64,000 nt of DNA from Halobacteriovoraceae bacterium (GTDB lineage Bacteria; Bdellovibrionota; Bacteriovoracia; Bacteriovoracales; Bacteriovoracaceae). This document shows positions 37,795 to 46,771 of this stretch, piece after piece; position 1 is the stretch's first letter, and every line of letters begins with the position of its first letter. The translations under genes and the position numbers were made by a program. The notes below the pieces were generated by a model. That model was not told the origin of the DNA, ran no database searches, and saw nothing but the letters and a program-made list of their open reading frames with translations. The DNA lies in NCBI GenBank assembly GCA_020635115.1, contig JACKAK010000003.1, forward strand, positions 186,001-250,000, read 5' to 3'.

Positions 37795-39813
37795 ATGATA
37801 AAAAGAAATTTACTTCTTTATCTACTCTTTGCAGGCCTGATTTCATCGGGACTGATGGCCTACACCCAAAGTGATTGTGATAAATGTGAAGTTTATATAG
37901 ATAGTCTTGAACATCCAGTGCCTATGACTGGAGTTTGGAAATTCACAACGACTGATATTCCTTTTAATGCTCTTCCTGAAGATGTTCATAAGGATTGGGT
38001 CTATATTAAAACTCCAGGAGCTTGGAAAGGAGTAAAAGGCAAGGGTGTAAACTTTAAAGTTGGTTGGTATAAAACTAAATTAAAATTTTCAGAAGATCTG
38101 ATTGGAACGAGAGTAACTTTTCTAATTGATACTTATATTTCAGACTTTGAATTTTACCTTGATGGCAAAAGTATCTTTAAAAGATCCGAGGGTGAATCTT
38201 TCAGATCATATTACTCAATCAGACCAATACCGGTTGAATTTACGGTCACAAGCATTGAACATACAGTCGCCTTTAGAATTGAAACGTACTTAATGCGTGG
38301 AGTCTATCAACTTCCTTTTCAAATTCGCGAGAAAAAACCATTTGATTTGACCACATTATTCACTGAACTATGGACAAATGACATTAAAGCATTTGGTTCT
38401 ACAATTCTTACCATTTTTGGGATTTTCTTTCTTATTGTCTATAAAAGAACAAAACAAGAAATCTATCTCATTACTGGAATCATTGGAGTGGTCTCCTATC
38501 CCTACTTTTCAGTACCAACAGATTTTTTCTATAAAATGTTTCATTCATATAATGTCCTTTTGACTCACTACTATGGTTTTATAACGATTTCCTTTTCCAC
38601 GAACATTTTTGCACAAATGGTAAATGGAAAAATTAATAAAAAATTTGTTACAGTATTAGGTATTTCACAAACTCTTCTTGCTGTTCTGATTACAAGTTTA
38701 TACTTTATTGATAGTGTTGATCTTTTCCAAATAATGAGAAAACTCGTTTTCATTTCTTGCGGACTTACCTCTGTTCATACTGTTTATAAAAGCTATCAAT
38801 TCTCAAAAACAAAACAAACAGGTTCAAGAATTTTATTCTACAGTTTTTTGACCTACTTTATGACAACAACACATGATATCTTTTTAGCGACGGACGTTAT
38901 TGTCTCACGAGCTCTTGCTCCTACTGGAGGACTATTTTACATCGTTTCAATTATTTATTACACAATCTACATCTATTCAGATACCTATAGAAGAAATGAT
39001 GAATTAGTTGGTGAACTTACAAATATGACTCAAAGTCTTGAACAAGCGGTGCAAGACACAACGGCAGAACTAGAAGAAACAAATAAACTACTCCATCAAA
39101 CTGGACAAACAGCTGGAATGTACCAACTGGCCAATGGAATTTTGCATGATATCGCCAATGTTTTAACAACCACACTTGCTCTTGCAAAAAGAATCATTTC
39201 ACTAGTAAATCATGAAGACACTCGGTCTCCTTATAAAGAAAAACTTAGTATTCATACATCTAAGCTTTATAATTCTCTCAAAATAGTAGCTGATATTATC
39301 AAATCACAACAAAATTATGCTAAAACTAAAGTTGAAAGTGAGAGAATCCCTGTTGAACAACTTATACAAGATATTATTGATTTAAATTCGACATTTATTT
39401 CAAATGAGGCCGTCAAAGTACATCTTGACTTAACTCCCAACTTAAGTCCTTGGTGTCATAAGAATAAGTTGTTTCAGGTTCTACTCAATCTCTTTAAAAA
39501 CAGTATCGAAGCACTCAAAGAAAACGCTATTGACAACCGTGAGGTATGGATTTCAACATACGAAAGCGGTGATTTTTGTGTTATTAAAATTAAAGATAAT
39601 GGGATTGGAATTTCAAAAGAAAACCTTGAAAAAATGTTCACACACGGCTTCACTACGAAGAAAACTGGACATGGGTTTGGACTACACGCTTCTTTTAATT
39701 CAATTAAAGAAATGGGTGGTGAAATGAAAGTGGAAAGTAATGGAGAGGGAGAAGGTGCAGCTTTTTACCTTCAACTATCTATGGTCGCTAAGAAAAATGA
39801 AGAGGCCGCCTAA
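37795..39813 (+). CDS. 7TMR-DISM-type membrane histidine kinase
   Basis: 672 residues. A signal/anchor at the N-terminus, then an extracytoplasmic beta domain (VPMTGVWKFTTTDIPF ... GVNFKVGWYKTKLKF) resembling carbohydrate-binding or DISM extracellular modules, about seven membrane helices (200-400), a coiled coil (SLEQAVQDTTAELEETNKLL), a His box QLANGILHDIANVLTT (His 451) and a HATPase_c domain with LLNLFKNSIEAL, IKDNGIGIS and TTKKTGHGFGLHAS. The kinase should sense an external, possibly sugar, ligand; the ligand is inferred from the fold only. No response regulator is adjacent. It shares its stop with the convergent DUF523 gene. Confidence 0.9.
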   Translation: MIKRNLLLYLLFAGLISSGLMAYTQSDCDKCEVYIDSLEHPVPMTGVWKFTTTDIPFNALPEDVHKDWVYIKTPGAWKGVKGKGVNFKVGWYKTKLKFSEDLIGTRVTFLIDTYISDFEFYLDGKSIFKRSEGESFRSYYSIRPIPVEFTVTSIEHTVAFRIETYLMRGVYQLPFQIREKKPFDLTTLFTELWTNDIKAFGSTILTIFGIFFLIVYKRTKQEIYLITGIIGVVSYPYFSVPTDFFYKMFHSYNVLLTHYYGFITISFSTNIFAQMVNGKINKKFVTVLGISQTLLAVLITSLYFIDSVDLFQIMRKLVFISCGLTSVHTVYKSYQFSKTKQTGSRILFYSFLTYFMTTTHDIFLATDVIVSRALAPTGGLFYIVSIIYYTIYIYSDTYRRNDELVGELTNMTQSLEQAVQDTTAELEETNKLLHQTGQTAGMYQLANGILHDIANVLTTTLALAKRIISLVNHEDTRSPYKEKLSIHTSKLYNSLKIVADIIKSQQNYAKTKVESERIPVEQLIQDIIDLNSTFISNEAVKVHLDLTPNLSPWCHKNKLFQVLLNLFKNSIEALKENAIDNREVWISTYESGDFCVIKIKDNGIGISKENLEKMFTHGFTTKKTGHGFGLHASFNSIKEMGGEMKVESNGEGEGAAFYLQLSMVAKKNEEAA

Positions 39814-40742
39814 CAAGCGATTCTAAGATCTTCTGGAAATGGAATAAAAAAAGACTGTTCAGTTAAATATGAAATTTTATATTTGAAGGCCAGAAATTCC
39901 AACTGTTTGAGAACGGCCATGAAATGAACAATGTTTTTTCTATAGAGTTCAAATTGTTGGATGATGAATCTTTTTTCCCCTGAAGTTAGCACACTCTTAA
40001 AAAAACCAAAGATATGATAGAAAGCATTTATTCGATTTTCTCGAGTTACACCTCCTCTTAAAACGTCACTAAAGACAGAGATATATTCTTTCTTCATACT
40101 TGTAAATGTTTCTCGAGTAACATCTGCGGCCATATGACCTAAGACACGCATTTTGTGTTGATTATATTGATAGAGTAAGAATTTGTGCTTCTTATGAAAT
40201 TTCTGTAAATCTTTGTAGGTTAATACTGATTGATTGAACTCATTCAGAGCAAAAACTTGAACGAAGAAATTTTCTACTAATACCTCAGAATGCAATCGCC
40301 CATCATCAATGAGAGGTATATCTAAACTTTTCTTTAATAATTTAGCATACACTCCATCCGTTTTACCTAAAAAACGTCCTTCATCATCTGTATACGTTAT
40401 TCTATCTAATGCACAGCTTGGTGAATTTTTCTTTAAAATTGCTCCGCATATTTGCTCAACAGGAATAGAATCATGAATATTTTTTAATCTCTGTTGCTCT
40501 TCCTTGTAATTCCTTCCTTCTTTGTCGACTAAGCACATATCTCCATTTGAAATTCTTAAATGCATTGCAGGTCTTGGTGTGCCTAACCCTATAAACTGTT
40601 CTGGGCAGATGGGAACAAACTCGATGAAACGAGAAAATAATTCATTAACAGTACGATTACTGCAGTGTCCTCCATCGTGACGAACTTTCATTCCAAGTAA
40701 ACAGGAACTTATTAAAATTTTGGGTTTTTCATTCACTCTCAT
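39810..40742 (-). CDS. DUF523-DUF1722 fusion protein (YbgA-type)
   Basis: 310 residues. N-terminal DUF523 (ILISSCLLGMKVRHDGGH, FVPICPEQFIGLGTPRP) with Cys residues in positions conserved in that family; C-terminal DUF1722 (HKFLLYQYNQHKMRVLGHMA and SFFIPFPEDLRI). E. coli YbgA, the DUF1722 part, sits next to the photolyase gene, and DUF523-DUF1722 fusions recur in light/B12-regulated clusters. Its ATG overlaps the stop of the upstream MerR-B12 frame (ATGA), so it was translationally coupled to that regulator. No photolyase is present in this window. Molecular function unknown. Confidence 0.9.
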   Translation of the reverse strand: MRVNEKPKILISSCLLGMKVRHDGGHCSNRTVNELFSRFIEFVPICPEQFIGLGTPRPAMHLRISNGDMCLVDKEGRNYKEEQQRLKNIHDSIPVEQICGAILKKNSPSCALDRITYTDDEGRFLGKTDGVYAKLLKKSLDIPLIDDGRLHSEVLVENFFVQVFALNEFNQSVLTYKDLQKFHKKHKFLLYQYNQHKMRVLGHMAADVTRETFTSMKKEYISVFSDVLRGGVTRENRINAFYHIFGFFKSVLTSGEKRFIIQQFELYRKNIVHFMAVLKQLEFLAFKYKISYLTEQSFFIPFPEDLRIAC

Positions 40743-41689
40743 ACCTTTGCTAAATAGGCATCTAGGCCTGTAAGATCAGTAAAATGTGTGAAATTTTCAA
40801 TATTTGTAAATAAACGTCTATTGTAACTTGCATTTCCTCCAAAGATTAGCTTTTGATTGGGCCCAAGTTGGTTTGTAATAGTTGATAAATAATTATCAAT
40901 AAAACCCTGATCTTTTACATTATCAATTGCTGAAGTTGCTCCTAAAATAATTGTGCTCGCTTTCAAGGATTGAAATGTATCGATCAAAGATTTGGCCGGT
41001 AAACCTGGGCCAAGATAATAAAACTTAAGGCCATGATGTTTGCATAACAATGCGGCCATCATAATTCCAAATTCGTGATAGTCCCCTTCTATTCCGGCAA
41101 TGATTATTTTTTCAGCATGCAAAATATTATTTTTTGAAAAGTTAAACAGATAATGACCTAGATGAAACTTTAATAGAGAAGAGAGTGAATGCTACTGTGA
41201 TATTGAGAAATTTCCCTTTTCCACTTTGACACCAACTTCATAAAGCAGAGGAGAGACAATCTTTAAGGCCATATCTTTGGGAGATAAGGACATTTTTAAT
41301 TTTTCAAGTTCATGTCCAATCACATCGAGCTTATAAAATTGTAAGGCCATAAGCAATTTATCTAAGGAGTTATCGGTGTTGATCGTTTGGTTTTCAGGTA
41401 TAGTGCGATTTGAATTTGCGTAATGCTTATTTACTTGTCCAATCATAGACTCAAGTTCTTCAATTGATAAGTGGGCCATACTTCCTATATTATTGCCAAG
41501 AATACTTAGATCACTAAGTAATTTCAATTTCTCAATGTTTTCTTTGGAGTACTTTCTTCGTCCTGTACTTGACCTTAAAGGTACAATAGCACTGTATCTT
41601 TTCTCCCATGCTCTAATAGTGTGTACACCAACTCCAGATAATCTTGAGGCCATCTGAATGCTATAGAAATTGTCTTTGTTTTGTTCCAT
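40739..41689 (-). pseudogene. MerR-B12 (CarH/LitR-like) regulator with one in-frame amber codon
   Basis: The first 165 codons give a MerR DNA-binding domain (IQMASRLSGVGVHTIRAWEK, STGRRKYSKENIEKL) and the start of the helical B12 cap. A TAG then interrupts at 41194-41192, and the same frame continues for 150 codons through HSLSSLLKFHLG into a cobalamin domain with the D-x-H-x-x-G motif (EGDYHEFG) and later IFGGNA. In CarH/LitR proteins the residue pair at this point is Glu-His of the W-x9-E-H motif; here it reads amber-His, and the Trp position is Val. A GAG-to-TAG change is the simplest explanation. Restored length would be 316 residues, normal for the family. The downstream half has no credible start of its own. 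Nonsense pseudogene, sequence error or amber read-through are all possible. Confidence 0.85.
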
Positions 41690-41740
41690 TTTTGAAATAT
41701 CCTTTTTTTAGAATATTAGCACAGATCTAGACATCACAAA

Positions 41741-41830
41741 TAAGACTATTATGTCTGTCTAACTTATATCTAGCTTTATCGACAAATTTAAAATTGCATT
41801 TAGCTCACTCTGTGCAGCATAATAGTCTTA
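41741..41830. promoter_or_regulatory. Mirrored divergent promoter/operator region
   Basis: A perfect 13-bp inverted repeat, TAAGACTATTATG at 41741-41753 and CATAATAGTCTTA at 41818-41830. Each arm holds a CATAAT -10-like hexamer facing outward toward its gene: 53 bases from the plus-strand epimerase start and about 59 from the minus-strand regulator start. For the plus direction TTGCAT at 41794-41799 with an 18-bp spacer gives a reasonable promoter. A second, shorter pair (GCACAGA 41719-41725, TCTGTGC 41809-41815) and AGACAT/ATGTCT (41729-41734, 41751-41756) lie around it. Likely control region of the MerR-B12 regulator. Confidence 0.6.
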
Positions 41831-41875
41831 GGAATGGTAATATAATTAAGTATAATTAAACACTTAGAGGTATTT

Positions 41876-42766
41876 ATGAAATTACTAATCACTGGAGCAA
41901 CTGGAATGGTAGGAAATAGAGTCCTGCAATATCTAAATGGACAGGGCCATGACATAACTATTACAACACGTAGAAAAAATTTAGACGTTTCAAAACTCCC
42001 CTGCAAGGTCAATGTTTTAGAATGGACAGACAATTTAGATGCTAAATCACTTGTGGGGATTGAGGGGGTCATCAACCTAATGGGAGAAAACATAGGTGCT
42101 AAACGATGGAGTGATAATCAAAAAAAGCTTATTATAAACTCTAGGTTCGATAAGACTAGCGAATTAATTTCAAAACTTAATCTATCAGCAAAAGAAACTC
42201 TCAAAGTGTTTGTTAGTGCTAGTGCAATAGGAATTTATCCAAAGGATCAAATATCCCGAGATGAAAATTCAGAGCATGATAAAGATTTTTTGGCCAAGGT
42301 TTGTGAACAGTGGGAGTCATCCTTAAATAATTTAGGACAAAATGTTCGAAAAGTTATTTTTCGGATGGGAGTTGTTGTAGGAAATGGAGGAATGTTAAGT
42401 AAGTTAAGGCCAATTTTTAAACTTGGACTAGGTGGACCTATAGGTAGTGGAGACACATTAATGAGTTGGATACATGTGGACGATATTGCTAAGCTCTTTG
42501 TAGAAGCGATTTCACAAGAGAGTTTTGAAGGATGTTATAATGCAACGGCACCAGAAGTGATTTCAAACAAAGAATTTACCAAATCGCTCGCTCAATCACT
42601 CGGAAGACCAGCATTTTTTCCTGTTCCACCCTTTGCCCTTAAGCTGGCCTTTGGTGAGATGTCACACCTAATGTTAGATTCACAAAATATTGTTCCAAAA
42701 AGATTAATTGAAAAAAATTATAAGTTTCTCTATCCCAATATTTTAGCAGCGCTTAATTCTCTTTAA
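41876..42766 (+). CDS. TIGR01777-family NAD(P)-dependent epimerase/SDR
   Basis: 296 residues. Rossmann start MKLLITGATGMVGNRVLQYL, then VEG-type GVINLMGENIGAKRW and a long family-specific C-terminal DUF1731 region (PVPPFALKLAFGEMSHLMLD). Relatives include E. coli YfcH and the plastid cell-division protein GC1/SulA; activity is unproven. Such genes often sit in LitR/CarH-controlled clusters with YbgA-type and photolyase genes, matching the divergent neighbours here. Overlaps the convergent AAA+ gene by 14 bases. Confidence 0.92.
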   Translation: MKLLITGATGMVGNRVLQYLNGQGHDITITTRRKNLDVSKLPCKVNVLEWTDNLDAKSLVGIEGVINLMGENIGAKRWSDNQKKLIINSRFDKTSELISKLNLSAKETLKVFVSASAIGIYPKDQISRDENSEHDKDFLAKVCEQWESSLNNLGQNVRKVIFRMGVVVGNGGMLSKLRPIFKLGLGGPIGSGDTLMSWIHVDDIAKLFVEAISQESFEGCYNATAPEVISNKEFTKSLAQSLGRPAFFPVPPFALKLAFGEMSHLMLDSQNIVPKRLIEKNYKFLYPNILAALNSL

Positions 42767-45700
42767 TAAAGTAGTGCTGACAATCAGGAATGGAAGCGTA
42801 GGCCTTTTGTTTTTCATCATTTACATATTTTTCGAAGCTGAAGACTTCATCTTTTTGCAAAGTCATGTCACTCGTAAACTTAGGTGAAATAGAATTAACT
42901 TTTTTATATTTTGCCAAACGTGCGGCCAGGGCCCCTCCGACATACGTTGTCCATCTCTTCTTAAAAGCTTCTTCTTTGTCTGTGATCACATTTGTTTCTG
43001 TATAGATTTGATCGAGTTCAGGCCTAGTCAATTTTCCTTTAATGGCCAGTTCATGTCCCATTTTCAAATAAGTTTCTCTATTTCTTAAAAGTGCATATCT
43101 GGCCAGTTCTTCAGCTTCTAGTCTCATTTTAGCTTTAATAGTATTGAGTAATTTTAAATCATCTTGAGTGAGAGAATTTTCTTTATAGGTTTTTATGGTC
43201 ATTCCTGTAGGGACAGTTCTATTTCCCCATTCTTTGGATAATCCGTTTATAAGAATTGCTTGTTCTGCGAGAGAGTTGGCCCTTTCCATATCATTGCTTT
43301 TTCCGCCAGCATCACTCCAGCCTTGAGTAATAAGTTGTTCACCAACAAACCCTCCTGAGAGTACGGCCATTTCTCTGATAATGTATTCATAATTTAGAGT
43401 TGGTCTTTTTATGTCTTTTGAAGAAGCTACACCTGCATAGACAATTAATGCTCCGTTAAATTCCATGACTCCAGGAATTCTTGATATAAATTTGGATTCA
43501 AAATAATCTTCTAAATAGACTTTTCTAACGATTTCATGGCCTGCTTCGTGAAATGATGTTTTAACTTGATCTTTCCAAGAAGTAACAGGGTTATCATGAT
43601 GAAGCTTACCTTCTAAAATCACATGTATTTCTCTACCACTTTCTAGAACTAGTGTAATTTCTTTAAAATTTTGTCGGTTTTTTTCTCCGTTACTATCAGA
43701 TGAGATTACCTCTCCGACTGAAATAAGTATGTCTGTATTACTTTCAACATCATTTTCAAGTAAGGCCAGACGAATTTTTTCATAAACTTCTCCATTGACA
43801 TAATCATCAATAGACCTACCTTGTTTATCTGTATCAAATGACTCACTTTCAATAAAGTTCAATAATCTATTGTAGCTTTCAACGTTTTCAAATAATAGAT
43901 TCCAACCTCTTTTACTTTCACTGGCCTTAAACTTATCCATGAGTAACTTCATTTTAAGATCAGCTATCTGTCTAGCGGCCTTAAAATCTAGAGGCGGATA
44001 AAAGAAGGCACCGTTAAGTCTATTAAGAAAAGCAGGCTTAAATTTTTGCTCCAGAGTTGATCGAACAAAATTTGGATTTTCTAAGCTAAATTCGAAGACA
44101 TCCTGGAAGGCCTTTCTTCTTAGATCATCACTAAGCCAATCAGGTATACCATTATACCATTCTTCACCGGTATTACCGGTGATAATGAATGTAACATTGG
44201 CCATGGATCTTGCATTTCCATCAACAAATTCCACCACAGGTTCATCTAGAAAATTATATAGTTCAGTTTGAACTTCTTGAGGAGCATTTGATAATTCATC
44301 AAGGACAACTATAAAACGGCCCTGATGTTTGTCAAAGTGTTTCATAAACTCGGAAGGAATCACAAGACCTCTTGGATCTTTATGGCCAGTGATAACTGTT
44401 TTGAGATCATCAACTGATTTGATTCTACCCATTTCTAATATAACTAATTTTTTTGAAGATCCATATAGCGATTCTGCTAGAACCTTTGCAGTTTCAGTTT
44501 TCCCTGTTCCGGAAAGTCCAAAAAGGCCATAGCTTCTCGCTTTATCCTTTGTGTTAGCGCCACCAACGCGTCCCTCTTCAGCAAGTAAGACCGCTTTGGC
44601 AATCTTTTGTGCAATTTTATCTATTCCAAATATTTTTTCTTTTAGTCGATTTTCTAACCCTAGAAGATTTTCAATCTCTTCACTACTTATTGGCATTGGT
44701 GGAATATCGTAGAGAGTTGGTTCAATTAGAAGTTGTGCTTTTTTTGTGATAAGCTCATCAGTTTCCAGATTTTTATACTTGTAATTAAAGACAAGTTCCC
44801 AAGATTTATCTTCTCTTTGCTCAACATCTATATTTATTTTTAAACCTTCTTGAGCAACTATAATTTTTTTTACGAAGGCCATATTGATTGTTTCTTCAAC
44901 TAAAATCCCAATCTTATCATCTAGGGGTCTGGCATTTTCTTCGGCATTAAAATTATATTCCTGGATGAATTTAACGAGTTTATTTGTAAAAGTGAATTTC
45001 AATCGACTAAATTCAGTATGTGATTCAAAATACTCCATTTGTAATTGATGAAGTTTAAAACGAATGATTTGTTGTAAACTTCCTGGCGAAAGAGGTCTCA
45101 TGAGAAAAATTCTTGTTGCAGGGATTCGGCTAATTATTTCTTCTGAAGTTCCTTTTGCAGTTTCAGAATCATTATTTCCCAAAGCACTGTTATACTGCAT
45201 GAGAGTATCTTTTAAGAGCGTTTTATTTTTATAGTTCTGTTCCCAAAGCGACAGACTTTCTTCATATGTGAGTGGTTTTCCAAAGCGCTTTCCACTTATT
45301 TCTCTGGCAGTAGTAAGATGAATCCCCTCGTTTGATGCTATATAAATAGTCACTGGAACAGCAATTGTTGTTAGACCGCCGTTTGGATTTTTAATATGTA
45401 CTCTTCCATATTCTAAAAAATCTTTAATTTCATTTTTTGCGAATTTTGACCAGTCATGAAATTCATTTAAATAAACGACCATCGTTTCTGGTGGAAAATA
45501 ATCGTCTAAACACTCACCTTTAAATTTATCATTCAATTCGACTTTATAGATAATTTCTCCGTTTGGTTTTTTCATTTCAACTTTTTTATACTTACCACCA
45601 GAATGTTTAATGAGTCTGTCGAAGAATTCTGGAAAATTATCAGAGTTTACATATCCTGGAGGTGAACCGAACAATTGGGCCAAATCAGATTTTGTTTGAA

Positions 45701-46505
45701 GTCTAGGTGTTTCAAAAAAATGTTCTTCATAAGCATCCATTCGATCATGAATAAAATTAACATGTGCTTTTGCAGCTGTGTCCTTACCATTTCCCGGAGC
45801 TCCTATGAGATAAGAAATCACAGGTTTCTTACGAGACATATAGCCCTTGGCCCTATTTTTAACTTCAATTTTTACTATATTATTCACAAGCTCTGGCTGC
45901 CCAATAATCCATTTACTCAATTTATCTTTTGCTTCTTTTGCATAGTCTTGAATGGTCATCGCATACATACGATTTGCGTCTGACCCAATTGAAGGTTTTG
46001 ATCTTGCTAAAAGCTCAACTTTCTTCATATGTTGTCGATCAAGTTTTGGAATTCTATTTGGAGGCGAGTTTTTTAAAAGGGGGATTTCAGAACTGGTGTC
46101 ATTAATTTCAAGAAAACTTCTCTCAAATGCGTCTGACAATCTTTTATACTCAGGTGAAGTACTGCTGAACTGACTTAAAATTTCAGTTTGTAGTGAATAA
46201 AAATGACTCTCGGCGTCTCTATTAAGAGATTTTCCAAGTACAATAATTGTTTGATACATGAGTTCAATGTTTTGTCTTTTTTTGTCTTTCTCATCAGCAT
46301 GAAGAAATAATAAAAGCTCTGCTTCTTCTGAAATTTCTAAATAGCGTTTCCCCTCAATTATTTTTAAAAATTCTAATTGAAGATCTTGATCGACATTGTA
46401 ATTTAAAATTTTTCGTAATCTTTCTACATCTTCAAAGTCTGCAAATGCATTTGAAAACAATAGTCCAGTGATTATAAATCCTACAATAAAACGAATGATG
46501 GACAT
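42753..46505 (-). CDS. Exported tandem AAA+ ATPase fused to M41 (FtsH-type) zinc peptidase
   Basis: 1250 residues; TAGGAGA lies 5 bases before the ATG. A Sec signal peptide (IIRFIVGFIITGLLFSNAFA) comes first. AAA+ module 1: Walker A-like GAPGNGKDTA (about 237; Asp where Thr/Ser should be) and Walker B-like MVVYLNEF (about 345; Asn for Asp), so probably inactive. AAA+ module 2, ClpB-D2-like: intact Walker A GLSGTGKTET (about 668), Walker B FIVVLDELSNA (about 735), sensor-like TFIITGNTG and arginine-finger segment PAFLNRLNG. M41 part: SFHEAGHEIV (zinc His pair, about 987) and KSNDMERANSLAEQA (third ligand Asp, about 1070), matching FtsH. Normal FtsH has one AAA module and two membrane helices; Clp ATPases have no built-in peptidase and are cytoplasmic. 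ATP dependence outside the cytoplasm is puzzling, so the hydrophobic start may instead be a membrane anchor. Confidence 0.88.
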   Translation of the reverse strand: MSIIRFIVGFIITGLLFSNAFADFEDVERLRKILNYNVDQDLQLEFLKIIEGKRYLEISEEAELLLFLHADEKDKKRQNIELMYQTIIVLGKSLNRDAESHFYSLQTEILSQFSSTSPEYKRLSDAFERSFLEINDTSSEIPLLKNSPPNRIPKLDRQHMKKVELLARSKPSIGSDANRMYAMTIQDYAKEAKDKLSKWIIGQPELVNNIVKIEVKNRAKGYMSRKKPVISYLIGAPGNGKDTAAKAHVNFIHDRMDAYEEHFFETPRLQTKSDLAQLFGSPPGYVNSDNFPEFFDRLIKHSGGKYKKVEMKKPNGEIIYKVELNDKFKGECLDDYFPPETMVVYLNEFHDWSKFAKNEIKDFLEYGRVHIKNPNGGLTTIAVPVTIYIASNEGIHLTTAREISGKRFGKPLTYEESLSLWEQNYKNKTLLKDTLMQYNSALGNNDSETAKGTSEEIISRIPATRIFLMRPLSPGSLQQIIRFKLHQLQMEYFESHTEFSRLKFTFTNKLVKFIQEYNFNAEENARPLDDKIGILVEETINMAFVKKIIVAQEGLKINIDVEQREDKSWELVFNYKYKNLETDELITKKAQLLIEPTLYDIPPMPISSEEIENLLGLENRLKEKIFGIDKIAQKIAKAVLLAEEGRVGGANTKDKARSYGLFGLSGTGKTETAKVLAESLYGSSKKLVILEMGRIKSVDDLKTVITGHKDPRGLVIPSEFMKHFDKHQGRFIVVLDELSNAPQEVQTELYNFLDEPVVEFVDGNARSMANVTFIITGNTGEEWYNGIPDWLSDDLRRKAFQDVFEFSLENPNFVRSTLEQKFKPAFLNRLNGAFFYPPLDFKAARQIADLKMKLLMDKFKASESKRGWNLLFENVESYNRLLNFIESESFDTDKQGRSIDDYVNGEVYEKIRLALLENDVESNTDILISVGEVISSDSNGEKNRQNFKEITLVLESGREIHVILEGKLHHDNPVTSWKDQVKTSFHEAGHEIVRKVYLEDYFESKFISRIPGVMEFNGALIVYAGVASSKDIKRPTLNYEYIIREMAVLSGGFVGEQLITQGWSDAGGKSNDMERANSLAEQAILINGLSKEWGNRTVPTGMTIKTYKENSLTQDDLKLLNTIKAKMRLEAEELARYALLRNRETYLKMGHELAIKGKLTRPELDQIYTETNVITDKEEAFKKRWTTYVGGALAARLAKYKKVNSISPKFTSDMTLQKDEVFSFEKYVNDEKQKAYASIPDCQHYFIKEN

Positions 46506-46522
46506 CTATTCTCCTAAGTGAC

Positions 46523-46544
46523 ACCTGCTTATCCGTAAGCAGGT
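46523..46544 (-). promoter_or_regulatory. Perfect 8-bp dyad upstream of the AAA+/M41 gene
   Basis: ACCTGCTT (46523-46530) and AAGCAGGT (46537-46544) form a perfect inverted repeat with a 6-base centre, 17 bases upstream of the start codon and just before the TAGGAGA ribosome-binding site. No T-run follows on either strand, which argues against a terminator. An operator or RNA hairpin regulating the gene is likelier. Confidence 0.5.
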
Positions 46545-46771
46545 TTCTGAGCTTATTGCTATGATTTTATGTCATAATCTTACAGTTCAAGTCAGTTTAA
46601 TTAGGCTTACAAATTCTTACATAACTTTTATTTATGAATTTTTTCAATATTTAGATAACATTTCCTTACTTTTTCACTCTGGTATTTTTTGCGATTACCT
46701 TTACACGTCAGCACTTCTTATCAACAACTCTGTACCTTCCGAAAGGCGATAAATCACACAAAGGAGATTCT

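Noticed and set aside
40739..41122. A separate B12-binding protein starting at a TTG at 41122.
   Set aside because: The TTG lacks a ribosome-binding site, and the frame runs on upstream to the amber codon, so it is the C-terminal half of the regulator.
46561..46752. A 63-codon plus-strand frame before the gene at 46772.
   Set aside because: No ribosome-binding site, odd hydrophobic/Cys composition, and it overlaps the expected promoter region of two divergent genes.
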